Source: Deltaproteobacteria bacterium (GTDB taxonomy: Bacteria; Desulfobacterota; Desulfarculia; Adiutricales; Adiutricaceae). From it: a stretch of DNA of 5,737 nt. Of this stretch, positions 1-5,513 are shown piece after piece. The stretch is from NCBI GenBank assembly GCA_031267005.1, contig JAIRZX010000710.1:1-5737 (forward strand), written 5' to 3'. Both the position numbers and the translations under genes were made by a program. The notes beneath the pieces were generated by a model. The model had not been told where the DNA came from and did no database searches. It saw only the letters and a list, made by a program, of their open reading frames with translations. Within the stretch, counting starts at the first letter, position 1. Each line of letters starts with the position of its first letter.

Positions 1-1263
1 CTTCCGGCCGCCCCAGCAGCCTCCGCCCCAGTTTCGGCCGCCTCGTCCGACACCCTCCCAGCCGACGCCGCAGTAGACTCGGACGCCCTTGAGAAAGCCG
101 TCCCTCCCTCGGCCCTCCCCGCCGTCGCCTTCGACGCCTCCGCCCCCCCTTCTGCCGTTCCCGCCGACTCCGTCCCCGCCTCGACCGCCCCTGACGCAAC
201 CGCATGTCCGGTTGCCGTTACCGCTGTAACTGCCAGTGGCGACCGCTACCCTTCACCCGCCATCCCCGATCTTTTGAGAGGCCCCGGCGTCTCGGCCGAA
301 AGCGAATCCGGGACCCCGGAATGGAAAGCCCCTGAAACGCGGGCGCCCTCCGCCGCGGAGCCCGCCCCTCCCCGCTCAAAAGATCGCGACGTGGCCACCG
401 GGGCGGTTGCGGCCGCAAGCCCCGCGGACGGGGCCCAGGCCGGGAAGGGCAAGGGCGCTTCCCGGAAACCTCCCGCCCGGGCGACTCTCTCATGCGGCAA
501 AGACGTCCTGTGCATCGCCTTGAGCGAGACGGCGATAACCCTCCGCGCCGAACCCGGCGAGGGCCCGCCTCCCGGAGGGATAAGGTTCGGTCTCATCTTC
601 ACGCCGGAGCCTTCCTCCGGGAGCCCCGCCTCTTCAAGAAGGGAGCACGTCCCTTTCATAGGCCCGCTGGATACCTTCAAGGAACTCGTTTTCGCGGCGG
701 CCATCCGCGGCGGGATAGCCTCAGCGCCGGGGGCGGTGATAGTGACCGACGGCTCCCAGTGGGTAAAGGGGCTCCGCGACTCGGCCTTCCCGGGGGCTAA
801 GATCCTCTTGGACATAGGCATGTTGGAGGAGGAAATCCTCCGCTTCGCTGCCAACTCCCCCGACATGACCCGCGCCAGCGCCGTAAAGGCCGCCTCGAAG
901 ATCATTGATCTGGCGGTGGAGGGCAAGGCTACCGAGGCCTTCGACGCCGCGAGGAAGCTGGCCCCGGGCACCCGTCCCCGGGGACGGCGCCGCCTCATGA
1001 AACTCTTGAAAGGCCCGGGGACCGGCGGCGGGCCCGAGGGCGGCTACTACCGGGAAGGCTTCTCGTCCGCCCTTGGCCCGGTCGAGCGCCGACAGAGGGG
1101 GTTTTTGGAGACAAGGCTCCGCCACTCCGGCATGCGCTGGAACCTGGAACACGCCCAAAACATCCTGGCGCTCTCCGCCAAGGAAACCTCCGGGCTCTGG
1201 GAGACCGACGTGGCGGCGAGGACGCTTGCCCGCTTCGGCCCCGAGCTTCCTTCCGTCGGTTGA
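1..1263 (+). CDS. Transposase-related protein (ISKra4-like DDE), 5' end outside window
   Basis: The frame is open from the first base to the TGA at 1261-1263 (420 codons visible), so the true start is probably upstream. A TTG at 274 is a possible internal start but has no ribosome binding site. Roughly the first 160 codons are Ala/Pro/Ser-rich and probably disordered. From about 490 the protein resembles ISKra4-type transposases: an IRFGLIFT strand, a TDGSQWVKGL motif (Asp at 748-750), FPGAKILLD (Asp at 811-813), GPVERR (Glu at 1084-1086), then RLRHSGMRWN and a helix ending SGLWE. These match the family's DGAxWI, ILDxxH, GSGxVE and RLKxxGMRW blocks. Two departures stand out: the segment LCIALSETAITLR lies where an Asp-Gly-Thr first catalytic Asp is expected, and the His after the ILD block is absent (LLDIGMLEEEI). 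No terminal inverted repeats were seen. The frame is intact, so a domesticated or inactive transposase derivative is possible. The family assignment is from memory of motifs and is moderate. Confidence 0.55.
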   Translation, partial: LPAAPAASAPVSAASSDTLPADAAVDSDALEKAVPPSALPAVAFDASAPPSAVPADSVPASTAPDATACPVAVTAVTASGDRYPSPAIPDLLRGPGVSAESESGTPEWKAPETRAPSAAEPAPPRSKDRDVATGAVAAASPADGAQAGKGKGASRKPPARATLSCGKDVLCIALSETAITLRAEPGEGPPPGGIRFGLIFTPEPSSGSPASSRREHVPFIGPLDTFKELVFAAAIRGGIASAPGAVIVTDGSQWVKGLRDSAFPGAKILLDIGMLEEEILRFAANSPDMTRASAVKAASKIIDLAVEGKATEAFDAARKLAPGTRPRGRRRLMKLLKGPGTGGGPEGGYYREGFSSALGPVERRQRGFLETRLRHSGMRWNLEHAQNILALSAKETSGLWETDVAARTLARFGPELPSVG

Positions 1264-1297
1264 TCCGATCCGGTCCTTCGCCCTGCTTTCCGCAGCC

Positions 1298-1330
1298 TTC
1301 CGATGCCCTTCCGATGCCCTTCCCGGGCCC
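1298..1330. repeat. 11-bp tandem repeat, three units
   Basis: TTCCGATGCCC occurs at 1298-1308 and 1309-1319. A third unit, TTCCCGGGCCC at 1320-1330, differs at two positions. The array sits 34 bases after the stop of the transposase-related frame and runs directly into the nested hairpin. Confidence 0.75.
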
Positions 1331-1380
1331 TCCAGAGGCCTTCCGAAGCCTCGCGAGGCATTTCGGTGCCTAGCGGGCCC
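1325..1380 (+). terminator. Nested hairpin downstream of the transposase-related gene
   Basis: Several arm pairs nest around one centre: GGGCCC (1325-1330) with GGGCCC (1375-1380), AGGC (1336-1339) with GCCT (1368-1371), CCGAA (1343-1347) with TTCGG (1362-1366), and the perfect palindrome GCCTCGCGAGGC at 1348-1359. The structure could form in RNA from either strand. There is no following T run, so it is not a classical intrinsic terminator; it may act as a 3'-end stabilising hairpin or with Rho. Confidence 0.4.
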
Positions 1381-1442
1381 TTCCTCGCCGCGCGTCCCGA
1401 CGCCCTCCCTCTACGTTCATGTCGGTTTTCGACAACCCGGCC

Positions 1443-1498
1443 ATGAAACGCGGACGGCTCATAGTGTATGCTCATGTCCAGGCTCCACTAGAAAGACG
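1443..1498. repeat. Dispersed direct repeat, copy 1
   Basis: This 56-bp segment aligns without gaps to 2122-2177 at 37 of 56 positions by hand count. The 12-base core CATAGTGTATGC (1460-1471) is identical, and the core can fold as CATA-GTG-TATG. Many differences are transitions. No protein is recognised in any frame, although the plus frame through HSVC..PG..RK is similar between the copies. Confidence 0.6.
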
Positions 1499-1711
1499 AC
1501 ACGCGGCAGTTAAACCCTACCTCCACCGTAACCACCAAACTGGCGGCGCCCCGGAGGGAGGGCTTTTTCCCGCACGCTTAACTGGCCCGAACGGGGAGTT
1601 CGTGAATGGCCGGCGCCTCTTTCCGCCCGGACATTCCAATCCGCCATCCTGATAACCATCCTTTGCCCTTTCCTCGCTACCGCCCCGCGTCTTTTCTGCA
1701 TTGACTACCCC

Positions 1712-1843
1712 GCCCGGCATCTCCCCCTTCCCTGCGTCCTCGCCGCCCGGCATCTCCCCCTTCCCTGCGTCCTCGCCGCCCGGCATCTCCACCTTCCCTG
1801 CGTCCTCGCCGCCCGGCATCTCCACCTTCCTTGCGTCCTCGCC
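1712..1843. repeat. 33-bp minisatellite, four copies
   Basis: Four head-to-tail units start at 1712, 1745, 1778 and 1811, each beginning GCCCGGCATCTCC. Units 1 and 2 are identical, unit 3 has one substitution and unit 4 has two. Each unit has 19 C, 6 G, 7 T and 1 A on the plus strand in units 1-2. The length is a multiple of three, so frames stay open through the array on both strands (for example GEMPGGEDAGK repeated on the minus strand). That explains long spurious frames here and is not by itself evidence of coding. Confidence 0.95.
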
Positions 1844-2121
1844 GATTTGCGACTCTCTCGCCTAGTCTCTCCTTTACAGGGCCCCTCGGTCATTCCCACC
1901 CGGCCAGGCCCCCCAACCGGCGTCCTTGCGCTCTTCTCCCGTAACCGGCCGCCCTTCCCGACGCCTTCCCCCGGATTGCCCAAACAGCGCCCTCCCAGAG
2001 CCAGCTCCGAGCCCTCTGCCCCTTCCCTCGCGCCCGAGCAGGTTTTATCCTGGAATACCACCTCCCTTTCTTGGGACGGGGCGCCGGAAACCAGAATATG
2101 CGCGTCGGGGGGGCCCTGCGG

Positions 2122-2177
2122 ATAAAACACGCACACCGCATAGTGTATGCCCGCGCCCAGGCCTGCCCCGGAAAATG
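2122..2177. repeat. Dispersed direct repeat, copy 2
   Basis: This is the second copy of the element at 1443-1498, in the same orientation and 679 bases downstream. The identical core CATAGTGTATGC lies at 2139-2150. In this copy the core palindrome extends by one pair to GCATA-GTG-TATGC. The pair flanks the 33-bp minisatellite. Confidence 0.6.
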
Positions 2178-2400
2178 TTCCGCCATAAGAGCCATTAAGA
2201 CAGGGGACCTCGCCGGGCCCTTCCGCCCCGCGCCGCTTTCCGCGCGGAGGCATCACTTTCCGGGCCGTACGGAGCCCTCCCGCGCCCCTTTCCGAAGATC
2301 CCGCCGCTCGGTTCCGGGAGATAAAAATAGCCGTGCCAACTGTATCGCTCGCCGTTTCCTAGCCCCGGCGCGGATCTTGCACGGCTTTCCGGGGGATCTG

Positions 2401-2431
2401 CCGGGGCCGCCCCGGCCCTTTGGGCCCTTTT
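2401..2431 (+). terminator. Possible terminator upstream of rpmE promoter
   Basis: CCGGGG (2401-2406) pairs with CCCCGG (2410-2415) around a three-base loop. CCCTTTGGGCCC then TTTT at 2428-2431 follow. The T run is short and separated from the stem by about 12 bases, so efficiency is uncertain. Its place just before a promoter suits insulation of rpmE from upstream transcription. Confidence 0.3.
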
Positions 2432-2433
2432 AG

Positions 2434-2470
2434 GCATTATTGACGTTGACCGGCCAACGTGCCATAATGC
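2434..2470. promoter_or_regulatory. Inverted repeat overlapping the rpmE promoter (candidate operator)
   Basis: GCATTAT (2434-2440) and ACGTTG (2443-2448) are mirrored by CAACGT (2455-2460) and ATAATGC (2464-2470), around a six-base centre ACCGGC. One extra base in the right-hand arm gap is the only length difference. The repeat covers the whole -35 to -10 interval, as expected for a dimeric repressor site. It does not clearly match a Zur box or another operator I can name. Confidence 0.5.
2440..2468 (+). promoter_or_regulatory. Sigma70-type promoter for rpmE
   Basis: A -35 box TTGACG (2440-2445) and a -10 box CATAAT (2463-2468) are separated by exactly 17 bases. The -35 has five of six consensus bases (TTGACA), and the -10 has five of six (TATAAT). 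It lies in an AT-rich pocket within otherwise very GC-rich DNA. It would start transcription near 2475, giving rpmE a leader of roughly 130 bases. An overlapping second TTGACC (2446-2451) lacks a well-spaced partner. Confidence 0.65.
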
Positions 2471-2487
2471 ACGATTGTATTATCGCC

Positions 2488-2567
2488 GGGCGCCTCCGCC
2501 CAGTCCCCGCCAGCCGGGGCCTTACGGGCGGCGGCCATAGCCCCCGGCACCGGCCGCAAGCGGCCGG
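2488..2567 (+). promoter_or_regulatory. Structured 5' leader of rpmE
   Basis: Three local hairpins can form in the inferred leader: GGGCG/CGCCC (2488-2492 with 2497-2501), CCCCG/CGGGG (2505-2509 with 2515-2519), and the strongest, CCGGCCG/CGGCCGG with a CAAG loop (2550-2556 with 2561-2567). The last ends 35 bases before the rpmE start. Such structure could serve translational control, since ribosomal protein genes are often autoregulated through their leaders. GC-rich DNA forms hairpins easily, so function is inference. No known riboswitch or T-box was recognised. Confidence 0.35.
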
Positions 2568-2602
2568 CACACACGTTCCCAAGCGAGTAGAGTTAGAGAG
2601 AC

Positions 2603-2857
2603 ATGAAAAAGGATATACACCCCAAGTTCAAGGAAATCACCGCCGCCTGCGCCTGCGGCAACGAGTTCAAGACGGGTTCCATCCTGGACTCCATCAGGGT
2701 CGAGATCTGCTCCGCCTGCCACCCTTTCTTCACAGGCAAGCAGAAGCTGGTGGACACCGCCGGCCGCGTCGAGCGCTTCCAGCGCAAGTACGCCAAGGCC
2801 CCCCAGCCCGTCGCCAAGGGCAAGGCCAAGAAGGAGGCGCCGGCCGCGAAGCACTAG
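2603..2857 (+). CDS. rpmE: 50S ribosomal protein L31 (bL31), zinc-binding type
   Basis: This 84-residue protein starts MKKDIHPKF, the typical bL31 beginning. bL31 belongs to the large ribosomal subunit, where it contacts 5S rRNA and helps bridge to the small subunit. Cys16, Cys18, Cys36 and Cys39 (CAC and CSAC) form the four-cysteine set of the zinc-containing form. HPFFTGKQKLVDTAGRVERFQRKY (about residues 40-63) is the family's most conserved block. The final 20 residues are a Lys/Ala-rich tail somewhat longer than the usual protein of about 70 residues. The ATG at 2603 fits the family N-terminus. Its ribosome binding site is weak: AGAG at 2589-2592 is the best-spaced candidate, while AGAGAG at 2595-2600 is too close. 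It is preceded by a palindromic promoter and followed by hairpins and a T8 terminator, so it may be a single-gene transcript. Identification is secure. Confidence 0.97.
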   Translation: MKKDIHPKFKEITAACACGNEFKTGSILDSIRVEICSACHPFFTGKQKLVDTAGRVERFQRKYAKAPQPVAKGKAKKEAPAAKH

Positions 2858-2900
2858 CTCCCGGTCCGGGGGCCTCGAACCGGCCCTGGCGGCGTCTTAC

Positions 2901-2962
2901 TCCGGGGCTTTCTTTCCGAAGCCCCCGGAAGCCTCCGAGAGTCTGCAGAAGCCCTCAGAGGC
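2901..2962 (+). terminator. Two consecutive hairpins after rpmE
   Basis: The first hairpin pairs TCCGGGGCTT (2901-2910) with AAGCCCCCGGA (2919-2929), with one bulged C and an eight-base loop. The second pairs GCCTCCGAG (2931-2939) with CTCAGAGGC (2954-2962), with one mismatch. They begin 43 bases after the rpmE stop. Only TTT follows, so they look more like 3'-end protective structures than a classical terminator. Confidence 0.4.
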
Positions 2963-3049
2963 CCCTTTAAGAAGCAGGCCCGGGTACGGATAAGGCACGG
3001 CAAGGCCCTGGCGCACGGGGCCTGAACGCCGCGCCAAGCCCGAAAAACT

Positions 3050-3082
3050 CCGGGGCGGCTCCGGCCTCCCTGGGTTTTTTTT
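3050..3082 (+). terminator. Intrinsic terminator-like hairpin with T8 tract
   Basis: CCGGGG (3050-3055) pairs with CCCTGG (3068-3073), using one G-U pair. One G and then eight T (3075-3082) follow. An A run lies just before the stem (3043-3047). It is the only stem plus long T run seen in the window and lies about 190 bases after rpmE. The stem is short and its loop is 12 bases, with a further CGG/CCG pairing possible inside. Confidence 0.45.
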
Positions 3083-3149
3083 CCCCTGCGAAGGGCAGGG
3101 CTTCCTGCCCGGAGGCCCCGCCCGGAAACGCTCCTGCCCGGAGCCGCAG

Positions 3150-3265
3150 ACCCAATCCGGACACCCCGGCGTCCTAAAGGCCTGCCCGGACACCACGGCG
3201 CCCTGACGGCCTGCCCGGACACCACGGCGTCCAGACGGCCTGCCCGGACCGACTGGCGCCTGAGG
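3150..3265. repeat. 29-bp minisatellite, two good and two degenerate copies
   Basis: Units at 3179-3207 and 3208-3236 match at 27 of 29 positions and begin GGCCTGCCCGGACACCACGG. The segment before (3150-3178) matches at 20 of 29 and the one after (3237-3265) at 18 of 29, with its first 13 bases identical. Units abut directly with no spacers. Confidence 0.85.
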
Positions 3266-3525
3266 CCGAGGACCTTTCCCCGGACTCACACGCCTCCAGC
3301 CCTTTTTCTGCTCGCACCGGGGAGCCGCAGGACGAACAGCGGCAACGGCATCCGCCGTCCATGCCGACCCGGGCCACGCCCCAAGCCGTTAGCCTTCCGG
3401 CCCGGGCCGCTCCGCCGCAACGCTCCCGCCTTCCTTCCGCCCCGGCCCCCTGCCTCAACGCCCTCCCGCCCGCTTCCCCGACGCCCGGGGCCGGACGGCC
3501 GGCCCGCGACCTTTCGGTAGTGACC

Positions 3526-4611
3526 ATGTTCGAAGACGCCTCCCAGCTTGAGCAATTCAAAGTCCTCCAGGAGCAGCACGCCGCCCTGGAGGCTTCCATC
3601 TCCGATCCCCAGGCACCCAAGAACACCAGGGAATACTCGAACCAGGTCCGCCGCCACAAGGAGGTGGGCCGGATTATCGATTGCTGGCAGGGGCTGGTGA
3701 AGACCGACTCGGATCTGCAGGGCGCCAGGGAGCTTCTCGCCGACCCCTCCGGCGAGATGCGGGCCATGGCCTTAAGCGACATAGAGTCCCTCCAGGAGTC
3801 GCGGCTCAGGCAGGAGGAGGAGCTGAAGGTGCTCCTGCTCCCGAAGGACCCCAACGACGACAAGAACACCGTAGTCGAGATCCGCGCCGGCACCGGCGGC
3901 GAGGAGGCGGCGCTGTTCGCGGGGGACCTGTTGAGGATGTACATAAGGTTCTCCGAGCGCAGGCGCTGGAAGTCCGATCTCATCTACGCCAGCGCCGCGG
4001 AGGGGGTCGGGTCCTACAAAGAGGTCGTCTTCATGATCGAGGGCGACAGGGTCTATTCGGTGCTGAAGCACGAGTCGGGGGTCCACAGGGTCCAGAGGGT
4101 CCCCGCGACCGAGACCCAGGGCAGGATCCACACCTCCGCCGTTACGGTAGCCGTTTTTCCGGAGGCCGAGGAGGTGGAGGTGGACATCCGCCCCGAGGAC
4201 GTTAAGGTGGACGTGTTCCGCTCCTCCGGACCGGGCGGGCAGAGCGTCAACACCACCGACTCCGCCGTGCGGGTGACGCACATCCCCTCGGGCCTCGTCG
4301 TAATCTGCCAGGACGAGAAGTCCCAGCTGAAGAACAAGCAGAAGGCCCTGATGGTGCTCAGGACAAGGCTTTTGGACATGAAGTCCTCCGAGCAGCAGAA
4401 GAAGATCTCGGAGGAGCGCCGCGGGATGGTCGGATCAGGCGACCGCTCCGAGCGCATCCGCACCTACAACTACCCCCAGGGGCGGGTGACGGACCACCGC
4501 ATCAACCTCACCCTCTATAAGCTCCCGGCCGTCCTGGAAGGCGATCTGGACGAGCTTATATCCCAGCTGGGGAGCTACTTCCAGGCCCAGCTGCTCGCGA
4601 AGTCCGTCTGA
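3526..4611 (+). CDS. prfA: Peptide chain release factor 1 (RF1)
   Basis: This cytoplasmic factor recognises UAA and UAG in the ribosomal A site and triggers hydrolysis of peptidyl-tRNA. The 361-residue product from ATG 3526 has the usual RF1 length (about 355-360). Residues 1-105 form the helical N-terminal domain. AGTGGEEAALFAGDL (121-135) begins the central domain. PAT (193-195) is the PxT stop-codon tripeptide typical of RF1 rather than the SPF of RF2. SSGPGGQSVNTTDSAVR (233-249) contains the GGQ catalytic motif (237-239). The C-terminus (GDRSERIRTYNYPQGRVTDHRI) is also classic. The frame stays open upstream to 3361, but that part is low-complexity; a GTG at 3520 is another close start. 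Neither start has a clear Shine-Dalgarno sequence. The stop overlaps the prmC start, so translation is probably coupled. Confidence 0.97.
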   Translation: MFEDASQLEQFKVLQEQHAALEASISDPQAPKNTREYSNQVRRHKEVGRIIDCWQGLVKTDSDLQGARELLADPSGEMRAMALSDIESLQESRLRQEEELKVLLLPKDPNDDKNTVVEIRAGTGGEEAALFAGDLLRMYIRFSERRRWKSDLIYASAAEGVGSYKEVVFMIEGDRVYSVLKHESGVHRVQRVPATETQGRIHTSAVTVAVFPEAEEVEVDIRPEDVKVDVFRSSGPGGQSVNTTDSAVRVTHIPSGLVVICQDEKSQLKNKQKALMVLRTRLLDMKSSEQQKKISEERRGMVGSGDRSERIRTYNYPQGRVTDHRINLTLYKLPAVLEGDLDELISQLGSYFQAQLLAKSV

Positions 4612-5513
4612 TGGCCCAGCACTCCGGCTCCGGCCCGGACGGGGGGGCGCCCCCCCGCTGGACGGTGGGGGGCATACTGTCCACGACCGCGGATTACCTG
4701 GCCAAGAAGGGCGCGTCCTCCCCCCGGCTTGACGCGGAGCTCCTGTTGGGCCGCGTGCTCTCCCTCCCCCGGGTCAAGCTGTACGTAAGCTTCGAGCGCG
4801 AGCTTTCGACCGGCGAGCTAGACCTTTACAGGGAGCTGGTGCGCCGGAGGAGCCGCCTCGAACCCGTGGCCTACATACTCGGCGCCAAGGAGTTCTTCTC
4901 CCTCAATTTCCAGGTGACCCGCGACACCTTGATCCCCCGCCCAGAGACCGAACTCCTGGTGGACGAGGCCCTCTCGCTCGCGGGGAAGCATCCCGATCCC
5001 CCAGCGCTTTCTTTCGTGGACGTCGGCACGGGCTGCGGCGCCGTAGCCGCTGCCCTGGCCGCGAACCTTCCGGAAGCCTCGGCCGAAGCCACGGACATTT
5101 CGGCCAAGGCGCTCGAGGTTGCCCGCCGGAACCTCGACGCCCTGGGCCTTGAGCGCGTAAGCCTCTCCGAAGGGAATCTCATGGAGGCGCCGCTAACCGC
5201 CCAGAGCTTCGATCTCGTCTGCGCCAATCTCCCCTACGTGCACTCGGCCGCAATCCCCTCGCTTCCCCCCGACGTCCGGGACTTCGAACCCTTCGGAGCG
5301 CTGGACGGCGGCCCGGACGGGCTGGATCTTTACCGGAGGCTCTTCCCCCAGGCCGCCGGGCGCCTGAAGCCCGGAGGGGCGCTCATCGTCGAGTGCCAGC
5401 CCGGCCAGTTCCCAGCGCTGGACACCTTAGCGAAATCCCTGGGCCTCGTTCCCCGTCCCCCCGTAACGGATCTGGCCGGCCGCATGAGGATTTTTTCCGC
5501 GGCGAAGCCGTAA
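4611..5513 (+). CDS. prmC: Peptide chain release factor N5-glutamine methyltransferase
   Basis: PrmC (HemK) transfers a methyl group from S-adenosylmethionine to the glutamine of the GGQ motif in release factors, raising termination efficiency. The 300-residue protein has the family layout: a helical substrate-binding N-terminal domain (about 20-95, ending EPVAYILGAKEFFSLNF), IPRPETE (108-114), the SAM-binding motif FVDVGTGCG (135-143), an acidic residue at Asp162 that would bind the SAM ribose, and NLPY at 206-209. Most members have NPPY at the last site; here Leu replaces the first Pro. GALDGGPDGLDLYRRL (229-244) and ECQPGQ (261-266) complete the signature. The first 16 residues are Gly/Pro-rich and longer than usual. 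The start codon shares one base with the prfA stop (TGATG) and has no evident ribosome binding site, which points to translational coupling with its own substrate gene. Confidence 0.96.
   Translation: MAQHSGSGPDGGAPPRWTVGGILSTTADYLAKKGASSPRLDAELLLGRVLSLPRVKLYVSFERELSTGELDLYRELVRRRSRLEPVAYILGAKEFFSLNFQVTRDTLIPRPETELLVDEALSLAGKHPDPPALSFVDVGTGCGAVAAALAANLPEASAEATDISAKALEVARRNLDALGLERVSLSEGNLMEAPLTAQSFDLVCANLPYVHSAAIPSLPPDVRDFEPFGALDGGPDGLDLYRRLFPQAAGRLKPGGALIVECQPGQFPALDTLAKSLGLVPRPPVTDLAGRMRIFSAAKP

Larger units (their letters stand above)
1264..2433. other. Long gene-free spacer rich in repeats
   Basis: About 1.17 kb separates the transposase-related frame from the rpmE promoter. Open frames exist on both strands, but none shows a recognisable domain, a ribosome binding site or coding-like composition. 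They overlap one another and run through the repeats. The plus strand is markedly rich in C and T over long parts (for example about 1640-2060). The spacer contains the 11-bp repeat, nested hairpin, 56-bp direct repeats and 33-bp minisatellite listed separately. Confidence 0.6.
2858..3525. other. Gene-free spacer between rpmE and prfA
   Basis: This 668-bp gap holds no supported gene. It has paired hairpins after rpmE, a T8 terminator-like site and a 29-bp minisatellite. The part from 3361 is open in the prfA frame, but it encodes a Pro/Ala/Arg-rich stretch unlike any RF1 N-terminus and is left out of the gene. No convincing promoter for prfA was found. Confidence 0.55.

Noticed and set aside
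246..998. Minus-strand open frame of 250 codons opposite the transposase-related gene
   Set aside because: The plus-strand frame has recognisable transposase blocks; the antisense frame has none.
1419..1652. Small plus-strand frame through the first 56-bp repeat
   Set aside because: No ribosome binding site or domain, and similarity to the second copy is limited to the repeat and visible in more than one frame, so a coding claim is not supported.
1701..1729. TTGACT as a -35 box before the minisatellite
   Set aside because: No acceptable -10 sequence lies 16-18 bases downstream; that interval is C-rich repeat.
1517..1825. Minus-strand frame with GEMPGGEDAGK repeats
   Set aside because: The regular peptide repeat is the direct result of the minisatellite. 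The frame starts inside the array and no family is recognised.
1705..2256. Minus-strand open frame of 183 codons with a repeated basic peptide (AARTQGRWRCR)
   Set aside because: Its length comes largely from the 33-bp repeat, whose size is a multiple of three. No domain, no ribosome binding site and overlap with other open frames make it unlikely to be a gene.
2434..2470. Zur-box interpretation of the rpmE palindrome
   Set aside because: Attractive for a zinc-type bL31, but the arms do not match the Zur consensus I know, so it is kept only as an unnamed operator candidate.
2440..2970. Plus-strand 176-codon frame overlapping rpmE
   Set aside because: It is the shifted frame of rpmE, which is identified with confidence.
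3150..3265. Possible CRISPR array because of 29-bp repeats
   Set aside because: Units abut directly with no unique spacers, and no cas-like gene is present.
3174..3983. Minus-strand open frame of 269 codons opposite prfA
   Set aside because: It runs antisense to the well-supported prfA gene and through the 29-bp repeat. It is a by-product of high GC content.
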